Positions 16,779-24,159 of a stretch of DNA of 29,593 nt are shown one piece after another. Position numbers and translations under genes: made by a program. Below the pieces are notes generated by a model. The model saw only the letters and a list, made by a program, of their open reading frames with translations. It did no database searches and was not told the DNA's origin. Location: NCBI GenBank assembly GCA_004555175.1, contig SFJE01000026.1:1-29593 (forward strand), in the 5' to 3' direction. Positions within the stretch are counted from its first letter, which is position 1. Each line of letters begins with the position of its first letter. The stretch is from Lentisphaeraceae bacterium. Its GTDB lineage: Bacteria; Verrucomicrobiota; Kiritimatiellia; RFP12; DVOR01.

Positions 16779-16908
16779 AGTCGACAGTCGGCAGTCGACA
16801 GTGCTGGCGCTCGATGTGTTTGGCCCGTCTGAGCCGTGAAGATCTGTTTCTTGTGTTCCATCACTTTCTCCGTCGCGTTAGCGCACTGTCGACTGTTCAC
16901 TGTCGACT
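16779..16908. repeat. Heptamer-bordered element A between rplL and the metallophosphoesterase gene
   Basis: Plus-strand array AGTCGAC, AGTCGGC, AGTCGAC (16779-16799). Minus-strand array read from 16908: AGTCGAC, AGTGAAC, AGTCGAC (16888-16908), followed inward by AGTGCGC and CGCGACGG. The core is 88 bases. The minus-strand gene's stop TAA shares its last base with the outermost heptamer. Confidence 0.85.
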
Positions 16909-18284
16909 TACTCCCGGGCGCGGAGGGAGAGATTCTCGAGGGTGAGGGCGCCAGGGCTTTCGAAGGAGAGTTCGAGGCGGCAGGCGGTGGCGCCGGCGGG
17001 GACTTCCTCGGCGTAGGAGTGGGCGTCGGGGGATTTATAGGGGTGGAGCTTGCCCTTGCGCTGGGAGCCGTCGGCGCGGAGGAAGAGGAGGCGGGCGGCG
17101 TGGGGCAGGATGGGGGCGTGGGCGCGGACGGCGAAGGTCAGGCGCAGGGTGCGGGCGCCGTTGGGCAAGGGGCAGACGGGGGAGAGGAGGGTGAAGTGGG
17201 CGCCGACGGAGAGGGGGTCGATGGGCGCAAAGGTAATGGCTTCGCCATCGGGCGCGGGGGTGCAGGTGAGCAGACCGTGGTCGGGGAGGGTCCAGGCGCT
17301 CCAGGGGGGCAGGAGGTTGGCGTTCGGGGCGAGGGCGGCGGGCGCTTCGGCCTGGGTGTCGGAGTTAGGACCGGCGAGGGCGGGGAGGAGGAGGGCGAGG
17401 ATGAGGGCGACCAGGGCGCAGAAGAGCCCGGCCACGAACCAGAAGCTGCGCGGAAGGGCGGAGCGTTTAGCTCGGAAGGGGGCACGGTTGCCGACGGGGG
17501 CTTGCGAGGCGTGGGTGGGGGTGCGGAAGGCGAGTTCGCGCTGACGCTGGCGGGCGGAGGGGGAGAGGAACCAGTAGTTGAGGGGGTTGTAGCCGTTGCG
17601 GACAACGGCGAGGCGATAGGGGGCGAGGTCGTAGGGGACGGCGCAGAAGAGGAGGCGGCGGGTGAGGGTGTCGTAGAGGAGGTAGTCGGCGGTGAGGGTG
17701 TCGCCGCGCGGGAAGCCGATGGTGCCGGGGTTGACCACATAGCGGGCGCCGGGCTTGAGGGTGAGGTCGGCGGCGGGGAGTTTGCGGATGGGGCCGTCCT
17801 TGGCCTCTTGCTTGAAGAGGGCGGGGAAGTGGGTGTGGCCGACAACAAGGAGGGGAAAGCCGGGCATTTCAACGAGGTTGCGCGCGGCGTCCTCCTTGGT
17901 CTCCAGGTAGTTGAAGCTCTCGGGGGAGACGAAGCCGCTATGGGCGCAGGCGATGCCGGGGAGCTCGAGGATGTAGGGCAGGTCGCGCAAATAGCGCTTT
18001 GCCTCGCTATCGAGGGCCAAGGCGGCGCGCTCGGCGGTTTCGTGGGCGAAGGCATTGAAGAGTTTGGGATCGAGCAACCCGCAGGCGGCGGCATCGTGGT
18101 TGCCCATCAGGGTGCCATTGGAGACGGCCCGAACGCGCTCAACGGTCTCCGCCGGCTGCGGACCGTAGCCCACGAGGTCCCCCAAGCAAATGAGATGGGT
18201 TGCCCCGCGGCTGCGCGCATCGGCAAGGGCCGCCTCAAAGGCAGGGAGGTTGGCGTGAATATCGGCGAAGAAGGCGATGCGCAT
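16908..18284 (-). CDS. Metallophosphoesterase with membrane anchor and extracytoplasmic C-terminal domain
   Basis: Protein of 458 residues. Residues 1-220 form a calcineurin-like phosphoesterase domain with the metal motifs DIH at 8-10, GD at 35-36 (GDLVGYG), GNHD at 61-64, His115 in AHSG and GHTH at 149-152. There is no signal peptide, so this domain should be cytoplasmic. A basic linker (RAKRSALPRS) precedes one membrane segment at 281-304. The final 150 residues, with predicted beta-strands (TLRLTFAVRAHAP, CRLELSFESPGALTLENLSLR), would then lie outside. The YfcE/ApaH-like enzyme part is well supported; its substrate and the role of the outer domain are unknown. It starts nine bases after the DUF3472 gene and is probably co-transcribed with it. 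Confidence 0.85.
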   Translation of the reverse strand: MRIAFFADIHANLPAFEAALADARSRGATHLICLGDLVGYGPQPAETVERVRAVSNGTLMGNHDAAACGLLDPKLFNAFAHETAERAALALDSEAKRYLRDLPYILELPGIACAHSGFVSPESFNYLETKEDAARNLVEMPGFPLLVVGHTHFPALFKQEAKDGPIRKLPAADLTLKPGARYVVNPGTIGFPRGDTLTADYLLYDTLTRRLLFCAVPYDLAPYRLAVVRNGYNPLNYWFLSPSARQRQRELAFRTPTHASQAPVGNRAPFRAKRSALPRSFWFVAGLFCALVALILALLLPALAGPNSDTQAEAPAALAPNANLLPPWSAWTLPDHGLLTCTPAPDGEAITFAPIDPLSVGAHFTLLSPVCPLPNGARTLRLTFAVRAHAPILPHAARLLFLRADGSQRKGKLHPYKSPDAHSYAEEVPAGATACRLELSFESPGALTLENLSLRARE

Positions 18285-18293
18285 AGCGCAACG

Positions 18294-19205
18294 TTACTCC
18301 GCCTTCGGCGTCTCGGCGGCCTGCACAGCCTTCACGAGGGCCTCGCGGCGCGCCTCGGATTCGTCATCCACGCCGCCCACAGGGAACTTAGCCCCGAGGG
18401 GAATGGTGGCATTGCGCGTGTTGCCACCGGTGGCCATCCAGCCGCCATCGGCCCAGGGGCCGGCATCGATGGTCTCCAGCGTGTTTTCATCGGCGGAGAA
18501 CTGGCAGACCTCGGCGGACTTCCATGCGCCCTGGACGTAGGCCCACAGGCGGGTGAAGCGCGCCAAGCGGACGTGCTCCTTACTCTCCTTGTTTCGCCAG
18601 AAGTCTTCTAAGAAGGAGTAGGGGCCGTTGAGGACGCCCTTGCCGTTGCCCAGGGGGGTGGAGAAGGTGGCCATTCGGAACCAGTCGCCCTTCGCTTCGT
18701 CCCAGATCCAGCAGGTGTAGGCGGTGCGCGTTTCGCCCACCTTGGCGCAGGAGACGGCCATGCGTACGGGCTTTCCCACCTCCCACGGATAGTCATCAAT
18801 GCGTGATTGTCCCCCGGTGCCCTCGCCGCCGAAGCGCGCAATCGTCACCCCTTCGCCTTGATAGAGCAGCTGGGTGCGCTTCTCCTCGGCCACATCTTCG
18901 GCGCGCGCGGTGTAGTCGTGATCATCGGGCACCTCCCAGATCGAGAAGATGGCCAGGTGCTTGCCATTGGGGCGTTCCTGAACGCCGGCATAGCCGCCAT
19001 CGAAGCCCAGCAGGCACATATAGGACCCGGGCCAAAAGCGGTCGGCCGTGGCCTCGATATAGAAAATTTGAGCATCTTTCCCCCAACCCCGGTGCCGCAG
19101 ATGGACGCTTCGCGCTTGGCGCGCCGCTTGCCGATCACCTTCGGACTTTCCAAAAATCGGTGCGCACAGCAACGCGCTCAACAACAGGAGTGTAAACCGT
19201 TTCAT
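18294..19205 (-). CDS. Exported DUF3472-type protein
   Basis: Secreted protein of 303 residues with a clear signal peptide (MKRFTLLLLSALLCAPIFG). The body matches my recollection of DUF3472: LGFDGGYAGVQERPNGKHLAIFSIW, then VTIARFGGEGTGGQSR (positions about 129-144), DYPWEVGKPVRMAV, YTCWIWDEAKGDWFRMATFSTP and GPYSFLEDFWRN. The domain is common in Planctomycetes and related groups and is often linked to polysaccharide-related proteins; its activity is not established. The longer frame from 19358 is rejected because the ATG at 19205 has GAGG seven bases upstream and begins a signal peptide. It is first in a two-gene unit with the metallophosphoesterase. Confidence 0.78.
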   Translation of the reverse strand: MKRFTLLLLSALLCAPIFGKSEGDRQAARQARSVHLRHRGWGKDAQIFYIEATADRFWPGSYMCLLGFDGGYAGVQERPNGKHLAIFSIWEVPDDHDYTARAEDVAEEKRTQLLYQGEGVTIARFGGEGTGGQSRIDDYPWEVGKPVRMAVSCAKVGETRTAYTCWIWDEAKGDWFRMATFSTPLGNGKGVLNGPYSFLEDFWRNKESKEHVRLARFTRLWAYVQGAWKSAEVCQFSADENTLETIDAGPWADGGWMATGGNTRNATIPLGAKFPVGGVDDESEARREALVKAVQAAETPKAE

Positions 19206-19249
19206 CACAAACCTCGCTTTAGGGACCTCTGACTGGAGTCGTTGCGTGC

Positions 19250-19258
19250 AGTATAGCA
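19250..19258 (-). promoter_or_regulatory. Probable extended -10 promoter for the DUF3472 gene
   Basis: On the minus strand it reads TGCTATACT, 45 bases before the ATG at 19205, directly after TTTT. No convincing -35 is seen, as the region upstream is the hairpin at 19265-19292. Confidence 0.5.
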
Positions 19259-19264
19259 AAAGCG

Positions 19265-19292
19265 CTTTCACTGCGCGAGCGCGCAGCGAAAG
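19265..19292. terminator. GC-rich hairpin downstream of the recombinase gene
   Basis: CTTTC and CTGCGCG (19265-19277) pair with CGCGCAG and GAAAG (19280-19292), with one A-C mismatch. On the minus strand it is followed by CGCTTTTGC, so it could terminate recombinase transcription just before the DUF3472 promoter. Confidence 0.55.
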
Positions 19293-19381
19293 ATGACGGA
19301 TGACGGAGGGAGAGGGGCTTGCCGCGTGTGCTGTCATCTCTTCTCCGTCATCTCTCATCTCTTCTCTCTCATCTCTTCTCT
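19291..19381. repeat. Heptamer-bordered element E at the recombinase 3' end
   Basis: Plus-strand units AGATGAC, GGATGAC, GGAGGGA (19291-19311). On the minus strand seven exact-period units read from 19381: AGAGAAG, AGATGAG, AGAGAAG, AGATGAG, AGATGAC, GGAGAAG, AGATGAC (19333-19381). The recombinase stop TGA (19369-19371) is inside the second of these. AGATGAC also occurs in element B. Confidence 0.75.
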
Positions 19382-19992
19382 TTCGCGTTCGGCGGTGCCG
19401 AGCGCGAAAGGAAGCGGCTCAAGGTGGAGCGGCTGACGCGGAGTTTACGGGCGATGAGGCTCTGGGAACAACCTTGGGCGAGGAGGCGGGCAATGCGTTC
19501 GCGGTGGGGGTAGAGGTGCAGACGCTGGTAGGGGATGGTGGAGCCGCGGGGCCGGCCGAGGCGTATGCCCTCGTTACGGCGGCGGGCGAGGGCTTCGCGG
19601 GTGCGTTGGGCGATGAGGTTGCGCTCAATCTCGGCCGAGAGACCGAAGGCAAAGGCCAGAACCTTGGACTGGATGTCCTCGCCCAGTCGATAGCCATCCT
19701 TAATGCTCCAGACCTTACAACCGCGCATGAGGCATTGGTTGAGAATCTCCATAATCATCAAGAGCGAGCGGCCGAGGCGGGAGAGCTCGGCGCAGAGGAT
19801 GAGGTCGCCGGGACGGGTGCGGCGCAGGAGCCGGCCGAGGGCGCGTTGGGTGTAGGCGGTGGTGCCGCTGATGGTCTCCTCGATCCAGCCATCAACGGCG
19901 AGGCCGTGGGCTTGGCAGAAGCGCAGAATCTCGTAGCGCTGGTTCTCGACGGTTTGCTTATCGGTACTGACGCGGATGTAGCCGTAGGTCAT
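19369..19992 (-). CDS. Serine recombinase, Mpi-type master DNA invertase
   Basis: Site-specific serine recombinase of 207 residues. The resolvase domain starts TYGYIRVSTDKQTVENQR with catalytic Ser9. It continues through EETISGTTAY, LSRLGRSLLMIMEILNQC and DIQSKVLAFAFGLSAEIERN, and the LAFAFGLSAEIERNLI...RTREALARRR region is very close to my memory of the Bacteroides fragilis Mpi family, which flips many promoters. A C-terminal helix-turn-helix (GCSQSLIARKLRVSRSTLSRFL) follows. The ATG at 19992 is chosen because the homology starts there; a frame open from 20148 overlaps repeat element B. No good ribosome site is seen (GGGAG is over 20 bases away). Its last codons and stop come from heptamer repeats. 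Lateral transfer is likely. Confidence 0.92.
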   Translation of the reverse strand: MTYGYIRVSTDKQTVENQRYEILRFCQAHGLAVDGWIEETISGTTAYTQRALGRLLRRTRPGDLILCAELSRLGRSLLMIMEILNQCLMRGCKVWSIKDGYRLGEDIQSKVLAFAFGLSAEIERNLIAQRTREALARRRNEGIRLGRPRGSTIPYQRLHLYPHRERIARLLAQGCSQSLIARKLRVSRSTLSRFLSRSAPPNAKEKR

Positions 19993-20053
19993 AGGAATGC
20001 CCGCCGCCGCCGCTCCCGTGGTATGGTGGAAGAGAGGGAAGATAACGTGGCAG

Positions 20054-20221
20054 AGTGAACAGTGGACAGTCGACAGATGACAGGGCGCGTGCCGCGACGG
20101 GCGGGCTGAGGGCCATCTGAAGGTGTTCCTGTCTTCTGCTGATAACACTTCGGGCAGGAGGAGAGGCCTCTTCCTGCCCGAAGTTTATCCGTCGCGAAAC
20201 GCGCCCTGTCGACTGTCGACT
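20054..20221. repeat. Heptamer-bordered element B between hisS and the recombinase gene
   Basis: Plus-strand array AGTGAAC, AGTGGAC, AGTCGAC, AGATGAC (20054-20081). Minus-strand array AGTCGAC twice (20208-20221), directly after a second in-frame TAA that follows the hisS stop. Inside the arrays, AGGGCGCGTGCCGCGACGG (20082-20100) matches the inverted AGGGCGCGTTTCGCGACGG (20189-20207) with two differences, so the whole is a long imperfect palindrome. Its core holds another hairpin at 20147-20184. Confidence 0.88.
20147..20184. terminator. Long hairpin in the core of element B, possible hisS terminator
   Basis: ACTTCGGGCAGGA with GGAGAGG (20147-20166) pairs with CCTCTTCCTGCCCGAAGT (20167-20184), an 18-bp stem with a two-base bulge. 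It lies 40 bases after the hisS stop on the minus strand. There is no clear U tract there. Confidence 0.45.
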
Positions 20222-20223
20222 TA

Positions 20224-21483
20224 TTACAGCGGCAGCGGCGTGATTTCGCGCGTTTCGAGGTCCTTGGCCTGGGCGGTGCCGGCGGCGAGGTCATCCGGGC
20301 CGAGGAAGACGGCGAACTTGGCGGCGGAGGCGCCGGCCTTGGAGAAGAAGTGCTTGGGCTTCTGCGGCAGGAGGGCGAGGTCGACGGCGTGCCCTTCGGC
20401 GCGCAAACGGGCGGCGAGGGCGACGGCGGCACCGCGCTGCTCGGCGGCCATATAGCCGATGGCGTAGCCGTGACGCGTGACCGGGCAGGTCTCGCCGAGG
20501 GCTTCGCGCAGGACCTCACCCACCACCACATCGCCAAAGCCCATGCCCACGGCCGGGGTGGGCTGGCCGCCAACGAGGGCGAGGAGCGAATCGTAGCGCC
20601 CGCCGCCAAAGATGGCGCGGAACTTGCGCTGCACATCGAAGGCCTCGAAGACGATGCCGGTGTAGTAGGAGAGGCCGCGGATGACGGCGATGTCGAAGGT
20701 CAAGAGCGGACCGTAGCCCATCTGCTCGGCGAGGGCGAAGAGGTCGCGCAAGTTGGCGATGGCCGGGGAGTCGGCGCCGGCGAGGGCGGCGGCCTCGTCG
20801 AGGGTCGTCACCGAGAGGAGTTCAAAGGTCTTGGCCACGGCGGCGTCATCGAGGCCTTCGACGCGCAGGAGCGCAGCGATCTCCTCGTCGGAGATCTTGC
20901 CGCGCTTATCGAGGGCGATGAAGACGGCCGGGTGCTGCGCCTCGGGAATGCCGCTTTTGGCCAGGAGTTCGCCCAGGAGGGCGCGGGAGCTGACGTGGAT
21001 GCGCCAAGCCTCATCGCCCAACCCCATCGCGCGCATGGCCGCGACGGCCGCGCCGAGGATTTCGGCCTCGCAGAGGACCTCCTCCGAGCCAATGATGTCC
21101 ATATTGAGCTGGTAGTGTTCGCGCTTGCGGCCGCGGGTCATGCGCTCGTAGCGGAAGCACTGGGCGATGGTGTACCACTTGATGGGGAAGGGCAGGCGGG
21201 TCTGCCGGGCGGCGACCATACGCGCGAGGGTGGGGGTCATCTCCGGGCGGAGGGCGAGCTTGCGGCCGGACTTATCCTCAAAGGCATAGATCTGCTCGGA
21301 GACCTCTTCGCCACTCTTGCGCTGGAGCAGTTCAAGGGATTCGACCACGCAGGCATCGTAGTTCCGGAAGCCGGCACGCTCGGCGGCGGCGCGCCAGGCA
21401 TCAAAGATGCGGTTGCGCCAGACCATATCCTCGGGGTAGAAGTCGCGCATGCCGCGCGGCGCTTCGAAGGTGACCGTGCTCAT
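20224..21483 (-). CDS. hisS: Histidyl-tRNA synthetase
   Basis: Class II aminoacyl-tRNA synthetase of 419 residues that charges tRNA-His. Motif 1 lies in the DFYPEDMVWRNRIFD region. The Glu-Arg-Pro motif is ALRPEMTPTLARMV, motif 2 is QCFRYERMTRGRKREHYQLN, the histidine-A loop is RGLSYYTGIVFEAF, and motif 3 includes FGGGRYDSL and PAVGMGFGDVV. The C-terminal anticodon-binding domain runs from about residue 325 to TREITPLPL. It lies seven bases after the HU-type gene and is probably the last gene of a proS-HU-hisS operon. The stop TAA is followed at once by another TAA and by repeat element B. Confidence 0.97.
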   Translation of the reverse strand: MSTVTFEAPRGMRDFYPEDMVWRNRIFDAWRAAAERAGFRNYDACVVESLELLQRKSGEEVSEQIYAFEDKSGRKLALRPEMTPTLARMVAARQTRLPFPIKWYTIAQCFRYERMTRGRKREHYQLNMDIIGSEEVLCEAEILGAAVAAMRAMGLGDEAWRIHVSSRALLGELLAKSGIPEAQHPAVFIALDKRGKISDEEIAALLRVEGLDDAAVAKTFELLSVTTLDEAAALAGADSPAIANLRDLFALAEQMGYGPLLTFDIAVIRGLSYYTGIVFEAFDVQRKFRAIFGGGRYDSLLALVGGQPTPAVGMGFGDVVVGEVLREALGETCPVTRHGYAIGYMAAEQRGAAVALAARLRAEGHAVDLALLPQKPKHFFSKAGASAAKFAVFLGPDDLAAGTAQAKDLETREITPLPL

Positions 21484-21489
21484 GCCGCC

Positions 21490-21831
21490 TTACTCCTCGC
21501 TCTTGTCGTCTTCGGCAAGCTTGGCGTTGGCCAAGTCGGCCCGCAGCAGACGCGAGCACTTGAACTTGATGGCCTTACGCGGGGGGATCCAGACCTCCTG
21601 CTCGGGCTTCTTGGGGTTGCGCCCGGTGCGGCCCTTGCGCTCAACCACCTGGAAGACGCCGAAGCCGCGCAGCTCCACGTGGCCATTCTCAATGAGGTTG
21701 GCCAGGAGGGCCTCGAAGGTGGTATCGATGATCTGATAGGCCAGCGCCTGGGGAATGTGGTGGGTCTTGGCGATCACCACCGAGAGGTCCCGGCGCGTGC
21801 TTGTGGAAGGAATCGGCTTGGCGATAGACAT
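21490..21831 (-). CDS. HU/IHF-type DNA-binding protein
   Basis: Small nucleoid protein of 113 residues, longer than the usual 90-100. The core DLSVVIAKTHHIPQALAYQI, then FEALLANLIENGHVELRGFGVFQV and ERKGRTGRNPKKPEQEVWIPP matches the HU/IHF fold, including the GFG turn and the Arg/Pro-rich DNA-binding arm (RTGRNPKK). An N-terminal extension (MSIAKPIPSTST) and a short acidic tail are extra. AAAGGAAG lies about six bases before the ATG. TTCCTT can pair with AAGGAA there, so the ribosome site may be partly masked by a hairpin. The gene sits between proS and hisS, an unusual partner choice. HU and IHF subunits cannot be told apart here. Confidence 0.93.
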   Translation of the reverse strand: MSIAKPIPSTSTRRDLSVVIAKTHHIPQALAYQIIDTTFEALLANLIENGHVELRGFGVFQVVERKGRTGRNPKKPEQEVWIPPRKAIKFKCSRLLRADLANAKLAEDDKSEE

Positions 21832-21865
21832 AAGGGCTTCCTTTCTCTAAGGAAAATGGGGGAAA

Positions 21866-23569
21866 TTAAAGGGACTTCAGGCGCTCGGCGATCAGCTCGG
21901 CGGCGGCCTCCGGGGCCACGATGGCGGAGTCCTTCTCGGTGCGCGCGCGCACCTCGAAGCCGCCCTTGGCAAAGCCCTTGGCGCCGGCCACCACGCGGAT
22001 GGGCAGGCCGATGAGGTCGGCATCCTTGAACTTGATGCCCGGGCGCTCGGCGCGGTCGTCGATAAAGACGTCGATGCCGCGCGCTTCGAGCGCCTCGGCC
22101 AACGCTTCGGCCTTGGCGACCACCTCGGGATTATCCGGGTCGAGGATGAGCAGGGCCACCTGATAGGGGGCCACGGCGGCCGGCCAGATGATGCCATTCT
22201 CGTCGTTGCGCTGCTCCACAATCGCCTGCAGCGTGCGCGAGACGCCGATGCCGTAGCAGCCCATCGTCAACACCTGCGGCGAGCCCTTCTCGTCCAGGAA
22301 GGTGGCCCCGAAGGCCTGGGAATACTTCTTGCCCAGCTTGAAGCACTGGCCCACCTCGGTTCCGCGGCGGATGGCCAGCTTCTGGCCGCAGTGCGGGCAA
22401 AGGTCGCCCTCGCGCACCAGCGCCAAATCGGCAAACTGCGTCACCTTCGCATCGCGCGCCAGGGAGACGTGGCGCAGGTGGAAGCCCTCTTCGTTCGCGC
22501 CCACAATCACATTGGCCGCGCCTTCCAGCGCGCTATCGGCATAGACCGGCACGCTCACGCCCACCGGCCCAATCGAGCCGCACGGCCCGGCCACTGCCGC
22601 CACCGTCGCCTCATCGGCCGCCTCAATCTTCGCCCCACCCAGCAGGCGGCGAAGCTTGAGCTCGTTGAGCTCGCGATCGCCCGGCACCAGCACCATCACC
22701 GGCTTGCCATTGGCCAGCACCACCAGGCTCTTGACCACGCGATCGAGCGGCTCGCCCAGGAACTTAGCCACCTCTTCGCAGCTGTGCTGCCCGGGGGTCG
22801 CCACGCGCTCGGCGGCGCCCGCCTCGGTCTGATAGGCCACGCGCACCTGCTGACGCTCGGCACGCTCCTGATTCGCGGCATACCCACAGCTGCCGCAACT
22901 CAAAATCCCATCCTCGCCACTCTCGGCAAAGACCATAAACTCGTGCGAGAAGTTGCCGCCAATGTCGCCGGTATCGGCCTCGACGGGCGTCGCCGCCAGC
23001 CCCACGCGCTTGAAGATACGCACATACGCATCGAACATCGCCTTGTAGCTCGCGTCCGCCCCAGCGTCATCGGCGTCGAAGCTATACGCATCCTTCATAA
23101 TGAACTCTTTGCCGCGGATGAGGCCGAAGCGCGGGCGGATTTCGTCGCGGAACTTGTTGCGAATCTGATAGATGGTGCACGGCAGCTGACGGTAGGAGGA
23201 GATTTCGCTCTTCGCCAGCGCGGTGAAGGCCTCCTCGGCCGTCGGCGCCAAGACGAACCACGCCTCCTTGCGATCCTGCACGCGGAACATCCCCGGCCCC
23301 ATCGTCTCCCAACGGCCCGTCTGCTTCCACAGCTCGGCCGGCTGAAGAATCGGGAAGAGCGTCTCCTGCGCCCCGGCGCGGTCCATCTCCTCGCGGACAA
23401 TCCGCTCAATCTTCTGCAGCGCGCGCAGCCCCAGCGGCATATAGGTGTACAACCCGCCGCCAAGCTTGCGCAGCATCCCCGCGCGAATCATCAACTTGTG
23501 GCTTACAATCTCGGCATCTTGCGGGGCCTCACGCAACGTATTCAACAGAGCCCGACTCCAACGCATCAT
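21866..23569 (-). CDS. proS: Prolyl-tRNA synthetase, bacterial type with editing insertion
   Basis: Class II synthetase of 567 residues from the chosen start. The N-terminus MMRWSRALLNTLREAPQDAE and the segments LGGGLYTYMPLGLRAL, FRDEIRPRFGLIRGKEFIMKDAYSFD and NFSHEFMVF are typical. The INS (YbaK-like) editing domain that clears Ala-tRNA-Pro occupies roughly 255-390. It is followed by GTEVGQCFKLGKKYSQAFGA, MGCYGIGVSRTLQAIVEQ and an anticodon-binding domain. The frame is open to 23647, but AAGGA at about 23578-23582 is eight bases before the ATG at 23569, and homology starts there. It is the first gene of a probable operon with the HU-type gene and hisS. Confidence 0.96.
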   Translation of the reverse strand: MMRWSRALLNTLREAPQDAEIVSHKLMIRAGMLRKLGGGLYTYMPLGLRALQKIERIVREEMDRAGAQETLFPILQPAELWKQTGRWETMGPGMFRVQDRKEAWFVLAPTAEEAFTALAKSEISSYRQLPCTIYQIRNKFRDEIRPRFGLIRGKEFIMKDAYSFDADDAGADASYKAMFDAYVRIFKRVGLAATPVEADTGDIGGNFSHEFMVFAESGEDGILSCGSCGYAANQERAERQQVRVAYQTEAGAAERVATPGQHSCEEVAKFLGEPLDRVVKSLVVLANGKPVMVLVPGDRELNELKLRRLLGGAKIEAADEATVAAVAGPCGSIGPVGVSVPVYADSALEGAANVIVGANEEGFHLRHVSLARDAKVTQFADLALVREGDLCPHCGQKLAIRRGTEVGQCFKLGKKYSQAFGATFLDEKGSPQVLTMGCYGIGVSRTLQAIVEQRNDENGIIWPAAVAPYQVALLILDPDNPEVVAKAEALAEALEARGIDVFIDDRAERPGIKFKDADLIGLPIRVVAGAKGFAKGGFEVRARTEKDSAIVAPEAAAELIAERLKSL

Positions 23570-23618
23570 ATCGCAATTCCTTCTCAATGCCCCCGGAAAT
23601 AGGGACAAAACGCGCATA

Positions 23619-23647
23619 ACTATCTCAAAAACCGACCGAAAAAGCAA
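23619..23647 (-). promoter_or_regulatory. Possible promoter for proS
   Basis: On the minus strand, TTGCTT (23642-23647), a 17-base spacer and GATAGT (23619-23624). The -10 is a modest match. It lies 50 bases before the proS ATG. Confidence 0.4.
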
Positions 23648-23704
23648 GGAGATTTAGCGCGGCGCAAGGTGCACGCCGAGGTGCTCGCTGTCGCTCGCGT
23701 AAAC

Positions 23705-23822
23705 GGTGAAGGCCGAGGCGCGCTGGGCCGGATAGTCCGGAGTTTCCGGAGTTTCCGGATAATCCGGATCACCCGGAGATTCCGGAGGCGGCCCGCCAAT
23801 GAGGGGGGTGGGGCAAGGCCCC
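23705..23822. repeat. Direct repeat copy 1 with nonamer array (TCCGGANNN)
   Basis: It begins GGTGAAGGCCGAGGCGCGCT and is followed by seven 9-base units (CCGGATAG, TCCGGAGTT twice, TCCGGATAA, TCCGGATCA, CCCGGAGAT, TCCGGAGGC), then GGCCCGCCAATG and GTGGGGCAAGGCCCC. The same block recurs at 24026-24146, about 320 bases away. It lies in the 590-base gene-free stretch between proS and hrpA. Confidence 0.9.
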
Positions 23823-23881
23823 GGACTTATTCATTCGCTCCGCCCCTGGCTCGAATTGGCCCCCGCCCGAGGGAAATAATG

Positions 23882-23969
23882 AAGACCCCGCCTTATTTGA
23901 AACAAGACCCCGTCTTGTTTGAAATAAGGCCCCGCCTTGTTTGCAATAAGACGGGGTCTTATTAGTTCC
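23882..23969. repeat. Four 22-base tandem units with palindromic cores
   Basis: The units start at 23882, 23904, 23926 and 23948. Each has a core AAGRCCCCGYCTT, able to form a small stem (AAGRC/GYCTT around CCC), then a TTTG-containing linker such as GTTTGAAAT. In the fourth unit the core is inverted (AAGACGGGGTCTT), so it can pair with unit 2. It may act as a terminator for hrpA on the minus strand. There are no spacers, so it is not a CRISPR. Confidence 0.85.
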
Positions 23970-24004
23970 CCCCGGCCCGGGTCGAGGTGAACCTAGGGTA
24001 GTAG

Positions 24005-24146
24005 GGAGAATGGAGCGCGGTGAGCGGTGAAGGCCGAGGCGCGCTGGGCCGGATAATCCGGATAATCCGGAGTTTCCGGAGATTCCGGATTATCCGGATC
24101 ATCCGGAAATTCCGGAGGCGGCCCGCCAATGGTGGGGCAAGGCCCC
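24005..24146. repeat. Direct repeat copy 2 with nonamer array, preceded by heptamers
   Basis: Heptamers GGAGAAT, GGAGCGC, GGTGAGC, GGTGAAG occupy 24005-24032. The block shared with 23705-23822 starts at 24026, with eight nonamer units (TCCGGATAA, TCCGGAGTT, TCCGGAGAT, TCCGGATTA, TCCGGATCA, TCCGGAAAT among them) and the same GC-rich ends. It ends 13 bases before the hrpA stop. Confidence 0.85.
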
Positions 24147-24159
24147 ACGCGCGTGCGCC

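Noticed and set aside
16779..16908. CRISPR-like or att-site interpretation of the heptamer arrays
   Set aside because: Units are 7 bases with no spacers, and the same structure occurs at five loci, unlike a single attachment site.
19993..20148. N-terminal extension of the serine recombinase
   Set aside because: It covers part of repeat element B and lacks any resemblance to recombinases; the domain begins at MTYGYIRVS.
23882..23969. CRISPR array
   Set aside because: The 22-base units are contiguous, with no unique spacers and no cas genes nearby.
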